Positions 24,059 through 31,927 of a DNA stretch of 48,845 bases are shown piece after piece. Numbering within the stretch: position 1 is the stretch's first letter; each line of letters starts with the position of its first letter. The notes beneath the pieces were generated by a model. It ran no database searches and had not been told where the DNA came from. It saw nothing but the letters and a program-made list of their open reading frames with translations. The DNA is taken from positions 1 through 48,845 of the forward strand of contig CANQNE010000018.1 in assembly GCA_947625135.1 (NCBI GenBank), read 5' to 3'. This stretch comes from an uncultured Lachnospiraceae bacterium (lineage in GTDB: Bacteria > Bacillota > Clostridia > Lachnospirales > Lachnospiraceae). The translations under genes were made by a program, and so were the position numbers.

Positions 24059-25138
24059 ATGAAAAGAAAATTCCTTTCTCTTTTATTCGCCGGAATCCTT
24101 TTTGTCACCGCTCTGCTCACAGGCTGCGGCGGGGATCAGAAAGAAAAAACGGAAAGCACACCGAAAGACGATACGCAAAGTACAGAGCAGACTGCCGAAA
24201 CTCCTGACAGCAAACCGAAAGAACTGACTACCGTCACTTTAAACGAAGTGGCACATTCCATCTTCTATGCGCCTATGTACGTAGCTATTCAGGCAGGCTA
24301 TTTCAGGGATGCGGGCATCCAGCTGGATCTGGTAAACGGCAACGGCGCCGACAATGTGATGACCGCCCTGATCTCCGGAGACGCGGACATCGGTTTTATG
24401 GGCTCCGAAGCTTCCATCTATGTTTATGAGGAAGGCATGGCGGACTATGTGGTGAACTTTGCCCAGCTGACACAGCGTGCCGGGAACTTTCTCGTTGCCA
24501 GAGAAGCGGACGATGATTTCCAGTGGGATGACATCAAGGGCAAGAAGGTGCTGGGAGGCCGCGCAGGCGGTATGCCCCAGATGGTCTTTGAATATATCCT
24601 GAAGAAAAACGGCATCGATCCCGCCTCCGACCTGTCCATCGACCAGAGCGTTTCCTTCGGCAATACCGCCGCCGCTTTTATGGGAAGCACAGAATTCGAC
24701 TACACCGTGGAATTTGAACCCTTTGCCACTTCTCTGGAATCGCAGGATGCCGGCAGCATTGTGGCGTCTCTGGGCGTGGATTCCGGCTATGTGCCCTATA
24801 CGGCCTATAGCGCGAAGAAGAGCTTTATCGAGGAAAATCCGGAGCTGATCCAATCTTTCACCGATGCGCTCCAGAAGGGCATGGACTATGTGCAGAGTCA
24901 TACGCCGGAAGAGATCGCGGAGGTCATCGCGCCCCAGTTCGCGGAAACAGACCCGGAAGCGCTGGCTACCATTGTAAAGCGTTACTATGAGCAGGACACA
25001 TGGAAAGAAAATCTGATTTTTGAGGAAGACGCCTTCCTGCTTCTGGAAGACATTTTAAAGGAGGCAGGGCAGCTGGAAAAGGAAGTCCCCTACGACAAGC
25101 TGGTGACTACCACCTTTGCCGAAAAAGCCGCCTCATAA
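24059..25138 (+). CDS. ABC transporter solute-binding lipoprotein (NMT1/THI5/SsuA-like)
   Basis: The 359-residue protein has a lipoprotein signal ending L-L-T-G-C (lipid-modified Cys 23), a low-complexity linker rich in Thr/Glu/Lys to residue 55, then a type-2 periplasmic-binding fold. T-V-T-L-N-E-V-A-H-S-I-F-Y-A-P-M-Y-V-A at the start of the domain, and G-A-D-N-V-M-T-A-L-I-S-G-D-A-D-I-G, are typical of the NMT1/THI5-like group. That group binds pyrimidine precursors of thiamine, sulfonates, nitrate-type anions or riboflavin. ATG 24059 follows GGAGAG. No permease or ATPase gene adjoins it, so it is an orphan in this window. The ligand cannot be told; a TATGAT -10 box at 24,024-24,029 is weak. 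Confidence 0.88.
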   Translation: MKRKFLSLLFAGILFVTALLTGCGGDQKEKTESTPKDDTQSTEQTAETPDSKPKELTTVTLNEVAHSIFYAPMYVAIQAGYFRDAGIQLDLVNGNGADNVMTALISGDADIGFMGSEASIYVYEEGMADYVVNFAQLTQRAGNFLVAREADDDFQWDDIKGKKVLGGRAGGMPQMVFEYILKKNGIDPASDLSIDQSVSFGNTAAAFMGSTEFDYTVEFEPFATSLESQDAGSIVASLGVDSGYVPYTAYSAKKSFIEENPELIQSFTDALQKGMDYVQSHTPEEIAEVIAPQFAETDPEALATIVKRYYEQDTWKENLIFEEDAFLLLEDILKEAGQLEKEVPYDKLVTTTFAEKAAS

Positions 25139-25149
25139 GGGCCGCCTGA

Positions 25150-25267
25150 AAAAGGCCGGCTCCTTCTCTGTCCGCAGTCCTTTTGAACAGCAGTCCCTGT
25201 ATCGGGCTTCCTCCGCCCCGGGAACCTGTCCGGAAGATCACGTGCAGCCTGAAGGATCCGGCCTTTT
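25150..25267. repeat. Long-range inverted repeat between convergent genes
   Basis: AAAAGGCCGGCTCC (25150-25163) and GGATCCGGCCTTTT (25254-25267) are complementary at 13 of 14 positions, separated by 90 nt. They lie in the 168-bp gap between the solute-binding protein and the aldehyde dehydrogenase, which converge. Each arm ends in a T or A run, so the structure may serve as a two-way terminator, though the loop is unusually long. Confidence 0.4.
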
Positions 25268-25306
25268 CATCTGTCAGATCATGTTTACGGTTTTTATCAT
25301 CTTTTC

Positions 25307-26680
25307 CTATTTCTGGATCATTTTCAGCAGCTTCAGATACGCGTCCTTATAAGGCCCATACCGGAGCGGGATATCCAGAAGCAGGGATTTTTTCATGATG
25401 CTTTTTTTGTGAGAGAACGTCTCAAAGCTGGCCTTCCCGTGGTATTGTCCCATACCGCTTCCGCCCACGCCGCCGAAGGGCATATAGGAGGTCGCCAGAT
25501 GCACCACCGTATCGTTGATACAGCCGCCGCCGTAAGAAATACCGGACAAAACCCGCCGCTCATTGGCCTTGCTGGTGGTAAAATAATATAACGCCAGCGG
25601 TTTTTCCCGCTTGTTGACAAAGCTGATTACTTCCTCCAGCTTTTCAAACTCCAGCACCGGCATCAGCGGCCCAAAAATCTCCTCCTGCATAATGGGGCTT
25701 TCCCCTGTGATTCCCTCAATGACGGTAGGCGCGATCTGCCCGGTCTGCTGATTGATCTCTCCCCCGATGACGATCCTGCCCTCCTGCATCAGTCCCTGCA
25801 GTCTTGCAAAATGCTTTTGATTGATGATCTTCGGATAGTCCGGATTCTGCACCGGCGTCTCGGAAAACATGGCCCGGATCTGTTTTTTCATCTCCTTTAA
25901 CAACGGCTCCTTCACGGATCGGTGTACAAAGAGATAATCCGGCGCCACACAGGTTTGTCCCGCATTGAGAAATTTTCCCCAGACGATCCGCTTTGCGCTG
26001 AGCTTCAGATTGGCCGTCTCGTCTACAATACAGGGACTCTTTCCGCCAAGCTCCAGCGTAACCGGCGTGAGAAACTCCGCTGCGGATCTCATCACCAGTT
26101 TTCCTACCGTTACGCCGCCGGTAAAGAAAATATAGTCAAAGCGCTGCTTCAGCAGCTCCTGATTTTCTTCTCTGCCGCCCAGCACCACCGCTACATACTG
26201 CTTCGGGAACAGCTCCGTCACCATGTCCGCGATGACTGCGGATGTGGCGGGTGAATAGGCGGAGGGCTTCAGCACAGCGCAGTTGCCGGCCGCCAGCGCT
26301 CCTGCCAGCGGCGCCAGCGTCAGCTGAAAGGGATAGTTCCATGGAGACATGATCAGCACGGTCCCGTAAGGCTCCGGATACCGGAAGCACTTGGAGGGGA
26401 ACTGGGTAATGGGGGTAGGCACCCGCTTTGGCTTCACCCAACTGTTTAAATGGCTGCAGGCGTACTTGATCTCTTCCAGCACGATCCCGATCTCCGTTGC
26501 GTAAGTCTCAAAGGGCGCCTTGTTCAGATCCGCTTTTAAAGCGTTGTAAATATCCTCCTCATGGGCATGGATCCACTGCCGCATTTTCTGAAGCTGCGCT
26601 CTTCTGAAAGCGGCAGGTCTGGTAACCCCTGTGTCGAAATAAGCCCGCTGGGCCGCAATGATCTCATTTATCGTATCCAT
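25307..26680 (-). CDS. NAD(P)-dependent aldehyde dehydrogenase (class 3 type)
   Basis: The 457-residue enzyme has the short class 3 ALDH layout (no N-terminal extension). It shows P-W-N-Y-P in the cofactor region, F-T-G-G-V at the Rossmann turn, the general base in L-E-L-G-G-K-S-P and the catalytic Cys in N-A-G-Q-T-C-V-A. The C-terminus carries several Lys and hydrophobic residues. It oxidises medium or long aliphatic or aromatic aldehydes to acids. ATG 26680 has AGAGGTGACAGT before it; the longer frame to 26812 is an artefact. It follows the iron alcohol dehydrogenase gene with a 4-nt gap, so the two probably convert an alcohol through its aldehyde, or detoxify aldehydes. It is unrelated to the BMC enzyme at 37 kb. 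Confidence 0.92.
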   Translation of the reverse strand: MDTINEIIAAQRAYFDTGVTRPAAFRRAQLQKMRQWIHAHEEDIYNALKADLNKAPFETYATEIGIVLEEIKYACSHLNSWVKPKRVPTPITQFPSKCFRYPEPYGTVLIMSPWNYPFQLTLAPLAGALAAGNCAVLKPSAYSPATSAVIADMVTELFPKQYVAVVLGGREENQELLKQRFDYIFFTGGVTVGKLVMRSAAEFLTPVTLELGGKSPCIVDETANLKLSAKRIVWGKFLNAGQTCVAPDYLFVHRSVKEPLLKEMKKQIRAMFSETPVQNPDYPKIINQKHFARLQGLMQEGRIVIGGEINQQTGQIAPTVIEGITGESPIMQEEIFGPLMPVLEFEKLEEVISFVNKREKPLALYYFTTSKANERRVLSGISYGGGCINDTVVHLATSYMPFGGVGGSGMGQYHGKASFETFSHKKSIMKKSLLLDIPLRYGPYKDAYLKLLKMIQK

Positions 26681-26684
26681 ACTG

Positions 26685-27899
26685 TCACCTCTTATCCATA
26701 ATTTCTGCAAACAGTTCCCGGAACTTCTTCCGTCCGAAAATAACCGGAACAGGATAAAGAGGATTTGCCTCCCTGGAAGCCCAGACCGCCAGCACCGGGA
26801 TATCCTTTTCACGCATACCCGTTATTTTTTCGGGAATGTTCATTTTTTTGTTCATACTGCGGATCTCTGCAATGAATTTTTTCGCCTTTGTCTCCGCATT
26901 TTCCTCTTTTTCTCCGATGCCCACCGCATCCGCAAGCTCAGAAAGCCGCTTCCATGCCGCTTCGCCGTAAGCATCCAGCACATAGGGCAAAATCACCGCG
27001 TTGGCAAGTCCGTGGGGCACCCGATATGCGCCGCCCAGCGCGTGTGCCATGGCATGCACATTTCCTACATACGCTCTTGTAAAAGCAGCGCCGGCCAGAT
27101 AAGAGGCCCGCTGCATCTGCTCTCTCGCCTCCATATCCCTTCCGTCCAGATACGCTCTGTATAAATATTGAAATACCAGTTTCACAGCCTGTATGCTGTC
27201 TTCCTTTGTCTGCCGGGTATTGCTGTGCCCGATATAGGCCTCCACCGCATGGGTCAGCGCATCCATCCCGGTGGTGGCAGTGATATCCGCAGGCAGTCCC
27301 ACGGTCAGATGAGGATCCAGCACCGCGTACCGGGGAATCAGCACAAAATCATTGATGGGATATTTATGCCTTGTCTTCTGGTCGGTAATCACCGCTGCCA
27401 GCGTAGTCTCGCTTCCCGTCCCTGATGTGGTGGGAATTGCAAACAGCGGCGGCAGTTTCTTTCGGATCTTCAGGATCCCTCTCATCTTACCCACAGGAAG
27501 TTTCGGACGCACCGACCGGGCGCCCACGATCTTCGCGCAATCCATGGCGGAACCGCCGCCCAGCGCAACAATAGCGCTGCATTCCTGCTCTCTGTAAACC
27601 TCCAGCGCCTCTTCGATGTTGGCGATGGTAGGGTTCGCAACGGTACGGTCATATACCGCATAAGGCAGCTGCCGGGCGTCCAGCGCCTCCAGAAGCTTTT
27701 TATGCAGACCGATCTTAGCAATCCCCTGATCCGTCACCACAAGTACTTTTCCTGTTTTTTTCTCTTCCAGCAAAGCCGCCAGCTGCGCCAGTCCGTTCTC
27801 TCCCTCGATCAGCTCCGGCTTCCGCCATGGCATCACATACATGGCATATTTCATGACTGTCTGATAAATGCGGCAGCCACCTTTGATAACTGGATTCAT
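26685..27899 (-). CDS. Iron-containing alcohol dehydrogenase
   Basis: The 404-residue group III alcohol dehydrogenase has the NAD-binding G-G-G-S-A-M-D near residue 118 and T-T-S-G-T-G-S-E-T after it. The metal-binding segments are D-A-L-T-H-A-V-E-A-Y and H-A-M-A-H-A-L-G-G-A-Y-R-V-P-H-G. It reduces aldehydes or ketones to alcohols, or the reverse, in the cytosol. It is first in a two-gene operon with the aldehyde dehydrogenase, behind a strong promoter at 27,937-27,965. The preceding gene is divergent. The exact substrate is unknown; butanol/propanediol-type dehydrogenases are the closest known relatives of this family. Confidence 0.92.
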   Translation of the reverse strand: MNPVIKGGCRIYQTVMKYAMYVMPWRKPELIEGENGLAQLAALLEEKKTGKVLVVTDQGIAKIGLHKKLLEALDARQLPYAVYDRTVANPTIANIEEALEVYREQECSAIVALGGGSAMDCAKIVGARSVRPKLPVGKMRGILKIRKKLPPLFAIPTTSGTGSETTLAAVITDQKTRHKYPINDFVLIPRYAVLDPHLTVGLPADITATTGMDALTHAVEAYIGHSNTRQTKEDSIQAVKLVFQYLYRAYLDGRDMEAREQMQRASYLAGAAFTRAYVGNVHAMAHALGGAYRVPHGLANAVILPYVLDAYGEAAWKRLSELADAVGIGEKEENAETKAKKFIAEIRSMNKKMNIPEKITGMREKDIPVLAVWASREANPLYPVPVIFGRKKFRELFAEIMDKR

Positions 27900-27936
27900 T
27901 TTTGTTCATTCCTTCCATTTGTTTTATTTATTTACT

Positions 27937-27965
27937 ATAGTAGCAGAAAAAAGCAGCGTTGTCAA
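27937..27965 (-). promoter_or_regulatory. Promoter of the alcohol/aldehyde dehydrogenase operon
   Basis: A perfect -35 box TTGACA (27965-27960), 17-nt spacer and TACTAT (27942-27937) on the minus strand, giving a leader of about 30 nt before ATG 27899. This is the closest match to the sigma-A consensus -35 in the window. Confidence 0.82.
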
Positions 27966-27992
27966 AATCTCCATTCCCATAAACAGAAAACC

Positions 27993-28021
27993 TTGTATAA
28001 ACTACTTTAACGTGATAAAAT
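27993..28021 (+). promoter_or_regulatory. Promoter of the PII-antiporter operon
   Basis: TTGTAT (27993-27998), 17-nt spacer and an extended -10 TGA-TAAAAT (28016-28021), 21 nt before ATG 28043, which has AGGAGGGAGG ahead. It faces away from the alcohol dehydrogenase promoter in the same 143-bp gap. Confidence 0.78.
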
Positions 28022-28042
28022 AAACAGGAGGGAGGGATTTAC

Positions 28043-28390
28043 ATGCACCTGTTATTTTTTATATTAAAAAAAGTAGATCTGATGGAAGATGTATTGAAAC
28101 ATCTTGCCGAACATAATATTACCGGAGGCACGATCCTGGAAGGGGTAGGCATGGCGGAAGCCCTTGTCAACATGGAGGATCTTCCTCTGTTCGGGATCCT
28201 CCGCAAAGCCCTTGCGGGAGAAGAACGGGAGATCTGCAAGATCATGCTCTTTGTTCTTCCCGACGAAAAGATCGCAGAGACCCGCAAGATCATCAACGAG
28301 ACGGTAAGCCTCTCTGAACCAAACAGCGGTATTTTGTTTTCTGTCCCACTTTCATTCGTGGAAGGGCTTGGTGATCAGACATGGAATTAA
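28043..28390 (+). CDS. PII-like signalling protein
   Basis: The 115-residue protein has a PII-like ferredoxin fold: the first strand M-H-L-L-F-F-I-L, a helix with M-E-D-V-L-K-H-L-A-E, then G-G-T-I-L-E-G-V-G-M at residues 28-37, where canonical PII has its first functional loop. A longer strand-helix-strand part follows. It lacks the Y-x-G uridylylation context of GlnB T-loops, so it belongs to the diverged PII-like group that works with transporters, such as SbtB. Its stop lies 10 bp inside the antiporter gene. Such overlap supports a regulator of the antiporter responding to a nucleotide, which is inferred. Confidence 0.72.
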   Translation: MHLLFFILKKVDLMEDVLKHLAEHNITGGTILEGVGMAEALVNMEDLPLFGILRKALAGEEREICKIMLFVLPDEKIAETRKIINETVSLSEPNSGILFSVPLSFVEGLGDQTWN

Positions 28391-29568
28391 ACATATTTCT
28401 CTATCTGGCAATGGCGCTGTTCTGCTGCCTCCTTGCCGGAAAGATCGTAAAGCACCTGAAGCTTCCCAATGTCACCGGATATCTGATCATGGGCCTTTTG
28501 ACCGGCCCTTACTGCCTGAAGCTGTTTCCCGAAAATATCATCAGTACCTTTTCCCTGATCCCGGAGACGGCGCTGGCCTTTATCGCCTTTTCCATCGGCG
28601 CAGAGTTCCGGCTGGATTACCTGAAAAAAATTGGAAAGGCCCCTGTGATCATTGCTTTTTTTGAAGCCTTCGGCGCGGTATTTATCGTGCTGGCCGCTCT
28701 GCTGGCAATGGGGCAGCCCTTTTCCTTTGCACTGATCCTGAGCGCGATCGCTGCAGCCACCGCGCCGGCCGCCACCCTGATGATCGTGCGCCAGTACCGG
28801 GCCAAGGGCCCTGTAACCAACACCCTGCTGCCTGTGGTAGCCATCGACGACGCGGCGGCGCTGATCGCCTTCGGCATCGCAGTGGCAGTGGTCAACGCTA
28901 TCGCGCCGGGCAATCACGGGTCATTGGCCGCTTCTTTGCTCTCTCCGCTGTGGGAGATCTTCGGCTCTCTGATCTTCGGCGGACTTCTGGGCATTGTCTT
29001 TACGCTGCTGACAAAATATTTTACAGGCCGTGGAAATCGCCTTGCCATCACTTACGGGCTGATCTTTCTCTGTGCAGGCGTTTCTCAGATTGCCGGGTTT
29101 TCCAGCCTTCTGGCCTGTATGGCTATGAGCGCCGTCTATATTAACACAGCCAGCACAAAGATCAGTCAGGTAGTCTTTGAGCAGACAGATCGCATGACGC
29201 CGCCTGTCTTTATGTTATTTTTCTTCCTGTCAGGCGCGGATCTTGACGTCAGCATCCTGCCCTCCGTAGGGCTCATCGGACTGACCTATATCATTTTCCG
29301 TGTGCTGGGCAAGATCATCGGCGCTGCCGCAGGCTGCCGTATCTCCCATACGGAACCTGCCGTACAGAAATATCTCGGCTTTACCTTGCTGCCTCAGGCG
29401 GGAGTGGCCATCGGTCTCGCTACCACGGCGCTGACCGTTGTCCCCCAGTACGGCCCCAAAATCCGCACCATCATCCTGTGCGGTACTGTGATCTATGAGC
29501 TGGTCGGTCCCCTTGTGACCAAGCTGGCTCTTTTCAAGGCCGGAGAGATCGCCCCGGAAAACAAATGA
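28381..29568 (+). CDS. CPA2 family cation:proton antiporter
   Basis: The 395-residue protein has about 12 membrane helices and the Na_H_Exchanger fold. P-N-V-T-G-Y-L-I-M-G-L-L-T-G-P at the second helix and A-I-D-D-A-A-A-L near residue 158 (the ion-binding Asp-Asp of CPA2 carriers) are clear. There is no C-terminal RCK/TrkA-N domain, unlike KefB/KefC. It exchanges Na+ or K+ for H+ across the cytoplasmic membrane. The regulatory part often supplied by an RCK domain may here be the PII-like protein coded just upstream and overlapping by 10 bp. Ion specificity is not known. Confidence 0.88.
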   Translation: MELNIFLYLAMALFCCLLAGKIVKHLKLPNVTGYLIMGLLTGPYCLKLFPENIISTFSLIPETALAFIAFSIGAEFRLDYLKKIGKAPVIIAFFEAFGAVFIVLAALLAMGQPFSFALILSAIAAATAPAATLMIVRQYRAKGPVTNTLLPVVAIDDAAALIAFGIAVAVVNAIAPGNHGSLAASLLSPLWEIFGSLIFGGLLGIVFTLLTKYFTGRGNRLAITYGLIFLCAGVSQIAGFSSLLACMAMSAVYINTASTKISQVVFEQTDRMTPPVFMLFFFLSGADLDVSILPSVGLIGLTYIIFRVLGKIIGAAAGCRISHTEPAVQKYLGFTLLPQAGVAIGLATTALTVVPQYGPKIRTIILCGTVIYELVGPLVTKLALFKAGEIAPENK

Positions 29569-29626
29569 TCCGGCGCCTTTCCCAAAGGTTTGGATAACTT
29601 CAAAAATGTAAAAAGGTGGTTAAACT

Positions 29627-30322
29627 ATGCAGGAAAACTATATTACACGAAACGAAGAAGTGGATGAATGGGCTTACACCATGTTCTTATATAATTCTGC
29701 GCTGAAAAAGATCAATACCAAGATCGAGATCCTGAAGGAGGAATTTCGCCAGATGTACCGGTACAACCCCATCGAGCATGTGTCTTCCCGGATCAAGACG
29801 CCGGAAAGCATTGTGAAAAAGCTCCGGCGGCACAATAAGGAAATTTCCATCAAGGAAATGGTTGAGTCGTTAAACGACATCGCCGGCATCCGCATTATCT
29901 GCTCCTTTACGCCGGACATTTATCAGATTGCCACCATGCTGAGTAATCAGGAGGATATCCATGTGCTTTCCGTAAAGGATTATTTTGAGCATCCAAAGGA
30001 AAATGGCTACCGAAGCTACCACATGATCGTCACGATTCCCATTTATGTAGCCACAGGCACAGTGCAGACCAAGGTAGAGATTCAGATCCGCACCATTGCC
30101 ATGGATTTCTGGGCAAGTCTGGAACATAAGATCCATTACAAATTTGAGGGCAACGCTCCCAAGTATATGTATTCAGAGCTGAAAAACTGTGCGGAGATCG
30201 CCGCCAAGCTGGATGAAAAGATGCTGGCGCTGAACAATACGATCACGCAGGAATCCGCCAAAATGCCTCCTTCCACCGATACTGCCAATCTGGAACATGA
30301 GATCGAACAGCTGGCGATCTGA
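29627..30322 (+). CDS. relQ: Small alarmone synthetase (RelQ/YjbM type)
   Basis: The 231-residue protein is a stand-alone RelA/SpoT synthetase domain: I-E-H-V-S-S-R-I-K at residues 45-53, the ATP site D-I-A-G-I-R-I near 84, the G-loop H-P-K-E-N-G-Y-R-S-Y-H near 124-134, and V-E-I-Q-I-R-T-I-A-M-D-F-W-A-S-L-E-H later. It makes (p)ppGpp from ATP and GDP or GTP. There are no hydrolase, TGS or ACT domains, and the length fits RelQ-type tetrameric enzymes with a charged C-terminal helix. ATG 29627 has GGTGG ahead. It lies 58 bp after the antiporter gene, so co-transcription is possible. A two-way terminator follows. Confidence 0.93.
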   Translation: MQENYITRNEEVDEWAYTMFLYNSALKKINTKIEILKEEFRQMYRYNPIEHVSSRIKTPESIVKKLRRHNKEISIKEMVESLNDIAGIRIICSFTPDIYQIATMLSNQEDIHVLSVKDYFEHPKENGYRSYHMIVTIPIYVATGTVQTKVEIQIRTIAMDFWASLEHKIHYKFEGNAPKYMYSELKNCAEIAAKLDEKMLALNNTITQESAKMPPSTDTANLEHEIEQLAI

Positions 30323-30351
30323 TCGCAGGGATATCGACTCTTACGGCGCAA

Positions 30352-30407
30352 AAAGGGCCGCTGCAAAATGACCGTTGAAAACCAACTGTATTTTGCGGCA
30401 GCCCTTT
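30352..30407. terminator. Bidirectional terminator
   Basis: Arms AAAGGGCCGCTGCAAAAT (30352-30369) and ATTTTGCGGCAGCCCTTT (30390-30407) pair over 18 positions with two exceptions, around a 20-nt loop, with A or T runs at both ends. It lies between the alarmone synthetase (plus) and the SGNH lipoprotein (minus), whose 3' ends face it. Confidence 0.8.
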
Positions 30408-30433
30408 CTCATTCTCTGTTATTTATTTGCGTT

Positions 30434-31306
30434 TTATTTCACAAACTCAGCAAGCTCCATCTGCTGCGCCTTGATTTCCTCTGCAATCTTTTCTGCCAGC
30501 TGTCTTGCGCCCTCTTCACTGTAATGCGTGGTATCTTCTTTCCCCTCGTTGTCCACGCCGTGGAGCTGCATCACTTTTTCCTCGCCAAGCTCCTCATACC
30601 AGTCTTCCGTGATCTGGTACAGGTCAATATAATACAGGTCGATCCCCTTCTCCCTGTATTCCTCCACCAATCTTTCTATGGCGTCCACATAAGGCGTCTG
30701 GGTCTGCTCCGTGAGCTTTCCATCCTCATAAGTAGCCCGCACGACGGGGGACATCAGAACCGGCTCCGCACCTGCCTGCAAGGCCGGCTCGATATAGTTA
30801 TTTTTCAGATACCATGCAAAGGATTCTTCTGTATCGGAATCCCCTTCCGGGTCTGTGTACAGCTTTGCCATGTCCGCCTTCTCATCGTTCAGTCCGAAAG
30901 CGATGAAGAGATAATCTCCGTAAGCCATATTCTTGGTAATTTCCCGATAATTGCTTTCCTTGAGGTAGCTCTTGGAGCTTCGTCCGGAACGGGCTTCGTT
31001 GTGTACTTCCGCCTCTCCGTTCAGGAAATCCGCCAGATACTCTCCCCAGCCGGAAATGGGTACTTCATACCCGTTATCATCGTGGGCGGAAGCAATGGAG
31101 TCTCCCGCGATCCATACAACACCGCTGGCCGCAAAGGGTTCTTCCGTAAAATAAGGCGCATACCGCACCTCTTTTTCGGGAGCCGGGGTTTCCGTTGCCG
31201 CAGCTTCTGACTCGCCCTTTTTCTCTGTCTTTTCATCGGAGCATCCCGTCAGCATAAACACGGCCGATATCACGATAAGTATCGCTCCAAGCCACTTTTT
31301 CATCAC
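30434..31306 (-). CDS. SGNH-hydrolase lipoprotein, rhamnogalacturonan acetylesterase-like
   Basis: The 290-residue protein has a lipoprotein signal ending L-T-G-C (Cys 22) and a short Ala/Glu/Pro linker. Block I (I-A-G-D-S) carries the catalytic Ser, G-R-S-S-K-S-Y lies in the oxyanion part, block III is F-G-L-N-D and block V is T-T-H-Y-S-E-E-G (catalytic His). These blocks, and the stretch N-E-A-R-S-G-R-S-S, match rhamnogalacturonan acetylesterase-like enzymes that remove acetyl groups from pectin. Outer-face anchoring fits a glycan-trimming role. ATG 31306 follows GGAGG. It lies 64 bp after the end of the BMC operon, same strand, with no terminator seen between. Substrate inferred. Confidence 0.82.
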   Translation of the reverse strand: MMKKWLGAILIVISAVFMLTGCSDEKTEKKGESEAAATETPAPEKEVRYAPYFTEEPFAASGVVWIAGDSIASAHDDNGYEVPISGWGEYLADFLNGEAEVHNEARSGRSSKSYLKESNYREITKNMAYGDYLFIAFGLNDEKADMAKLYTDPEGDSDTEESFAWYLKNNYIEPALQAGAEPVLMSPVVRATYEDGKLTEQTQTPYVDAIERLVEEYREKGIDLYYIDLYQITEDWYEELGEEKVMQLHGVDNEGKEDTTHYSEEGARQLAEKIAEEIKAQQMELAEFVK

Positions 31307-31370
31307 TTTTCCTCCAGACTTTTCTTTTAAGTTGCATCCACCTGAAACATTTCTTCACTTTATATACCGA

Positions 31371-31919
31371 TCAGACCAGCGTATTGATAAAATCCTTTGA
31401 CGGATTGGGGATCACCGCATAATCCAGAAGCGTTCCGTTATCTCCGATCTTCTTTGCCGCCGACTGTATGGCCTCCGTCACCGCCGCAACGGTTCCCGTC
31501 AGGAGCAGATAAGACTTTCCGCACATGCCTCTGGCCACGCGGATCTCAAACAGATTCACCGCCGCCGTCTTTGCGGCATGATCCGCCGCCACGATAATAG
31601 ATGCCGCCGTAAAGCTTTCCAGCACCCCCAGCGCTTCGATCCCCTCGATCTCCGCAGTGCTTGTCAGCGCCCTGAAAATGGATTCATGAGGATTGCCCAG
31701 TACAAACACATCGATGAGATGCTCCGCAAACCGTTTTTCCGAAGCCTCCGCAGCGGCGCGGACCGCGCTGATATCTCCTGTAAACAACACGATGAATTTA
31801 CCCGGACATACCGTCTGTGCCTGCAAAAGCCTGACATCCGCTGCCTTCACGATCAGGTCAGCCGCCTGAATCCCCGTTGAGACAGTTTTATATTCAACCA
31901 TTCCTATTGCATTTTTCAT
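31371..31919 (-). CDS. BMC-T tandem shell protein, PduT-like
   Basis: The 182-residue protein has two BMC domains in tandem (residues 1-90 and 92-182), which form a pseudohexameric trimer in the shell. Domain 1 holds Q-T-V-C-P-G-K-F, where PduT has the Cys that lets three subunits share an iron-sulfur cluster at the pore. A redox conduit is therefore likely. ATG 31919 has GAGG 6 nt ahead; the 31931 ATG lies too close to the GGAG before it. It is the last gene of the BMC operon and follows PduS, its usual electron-transfer partner. Confidence 0.92.
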   Translation of the reverse strand: MKNAIGMVEYKTVSTGIQAADLIVKAADVRLLQAQTVCPGKFIVLFTGDISAVRAAAEASEKRFAEHLIDVFVLGNPHESIFRALTSTAEIEGIEALGVLESFTAASIIVAADHAAKTAAVNLFEIRVARGMCGKSYLLLTGTVAAVTEAIQSAAKKIGDNGTLLDYAVIPNPSKDFINTLV

Positions 31920-31927
31920 TGTAAACC

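Noticed and set aside
25307-27899. Aldehyde/iron alcohol dehydrogenase pair as part of the BMC
   Set aside because: Neither protein has an encapsulation helix, they have their own promoter and lie 3.5 kb or more away on the far side of unrelated genes.
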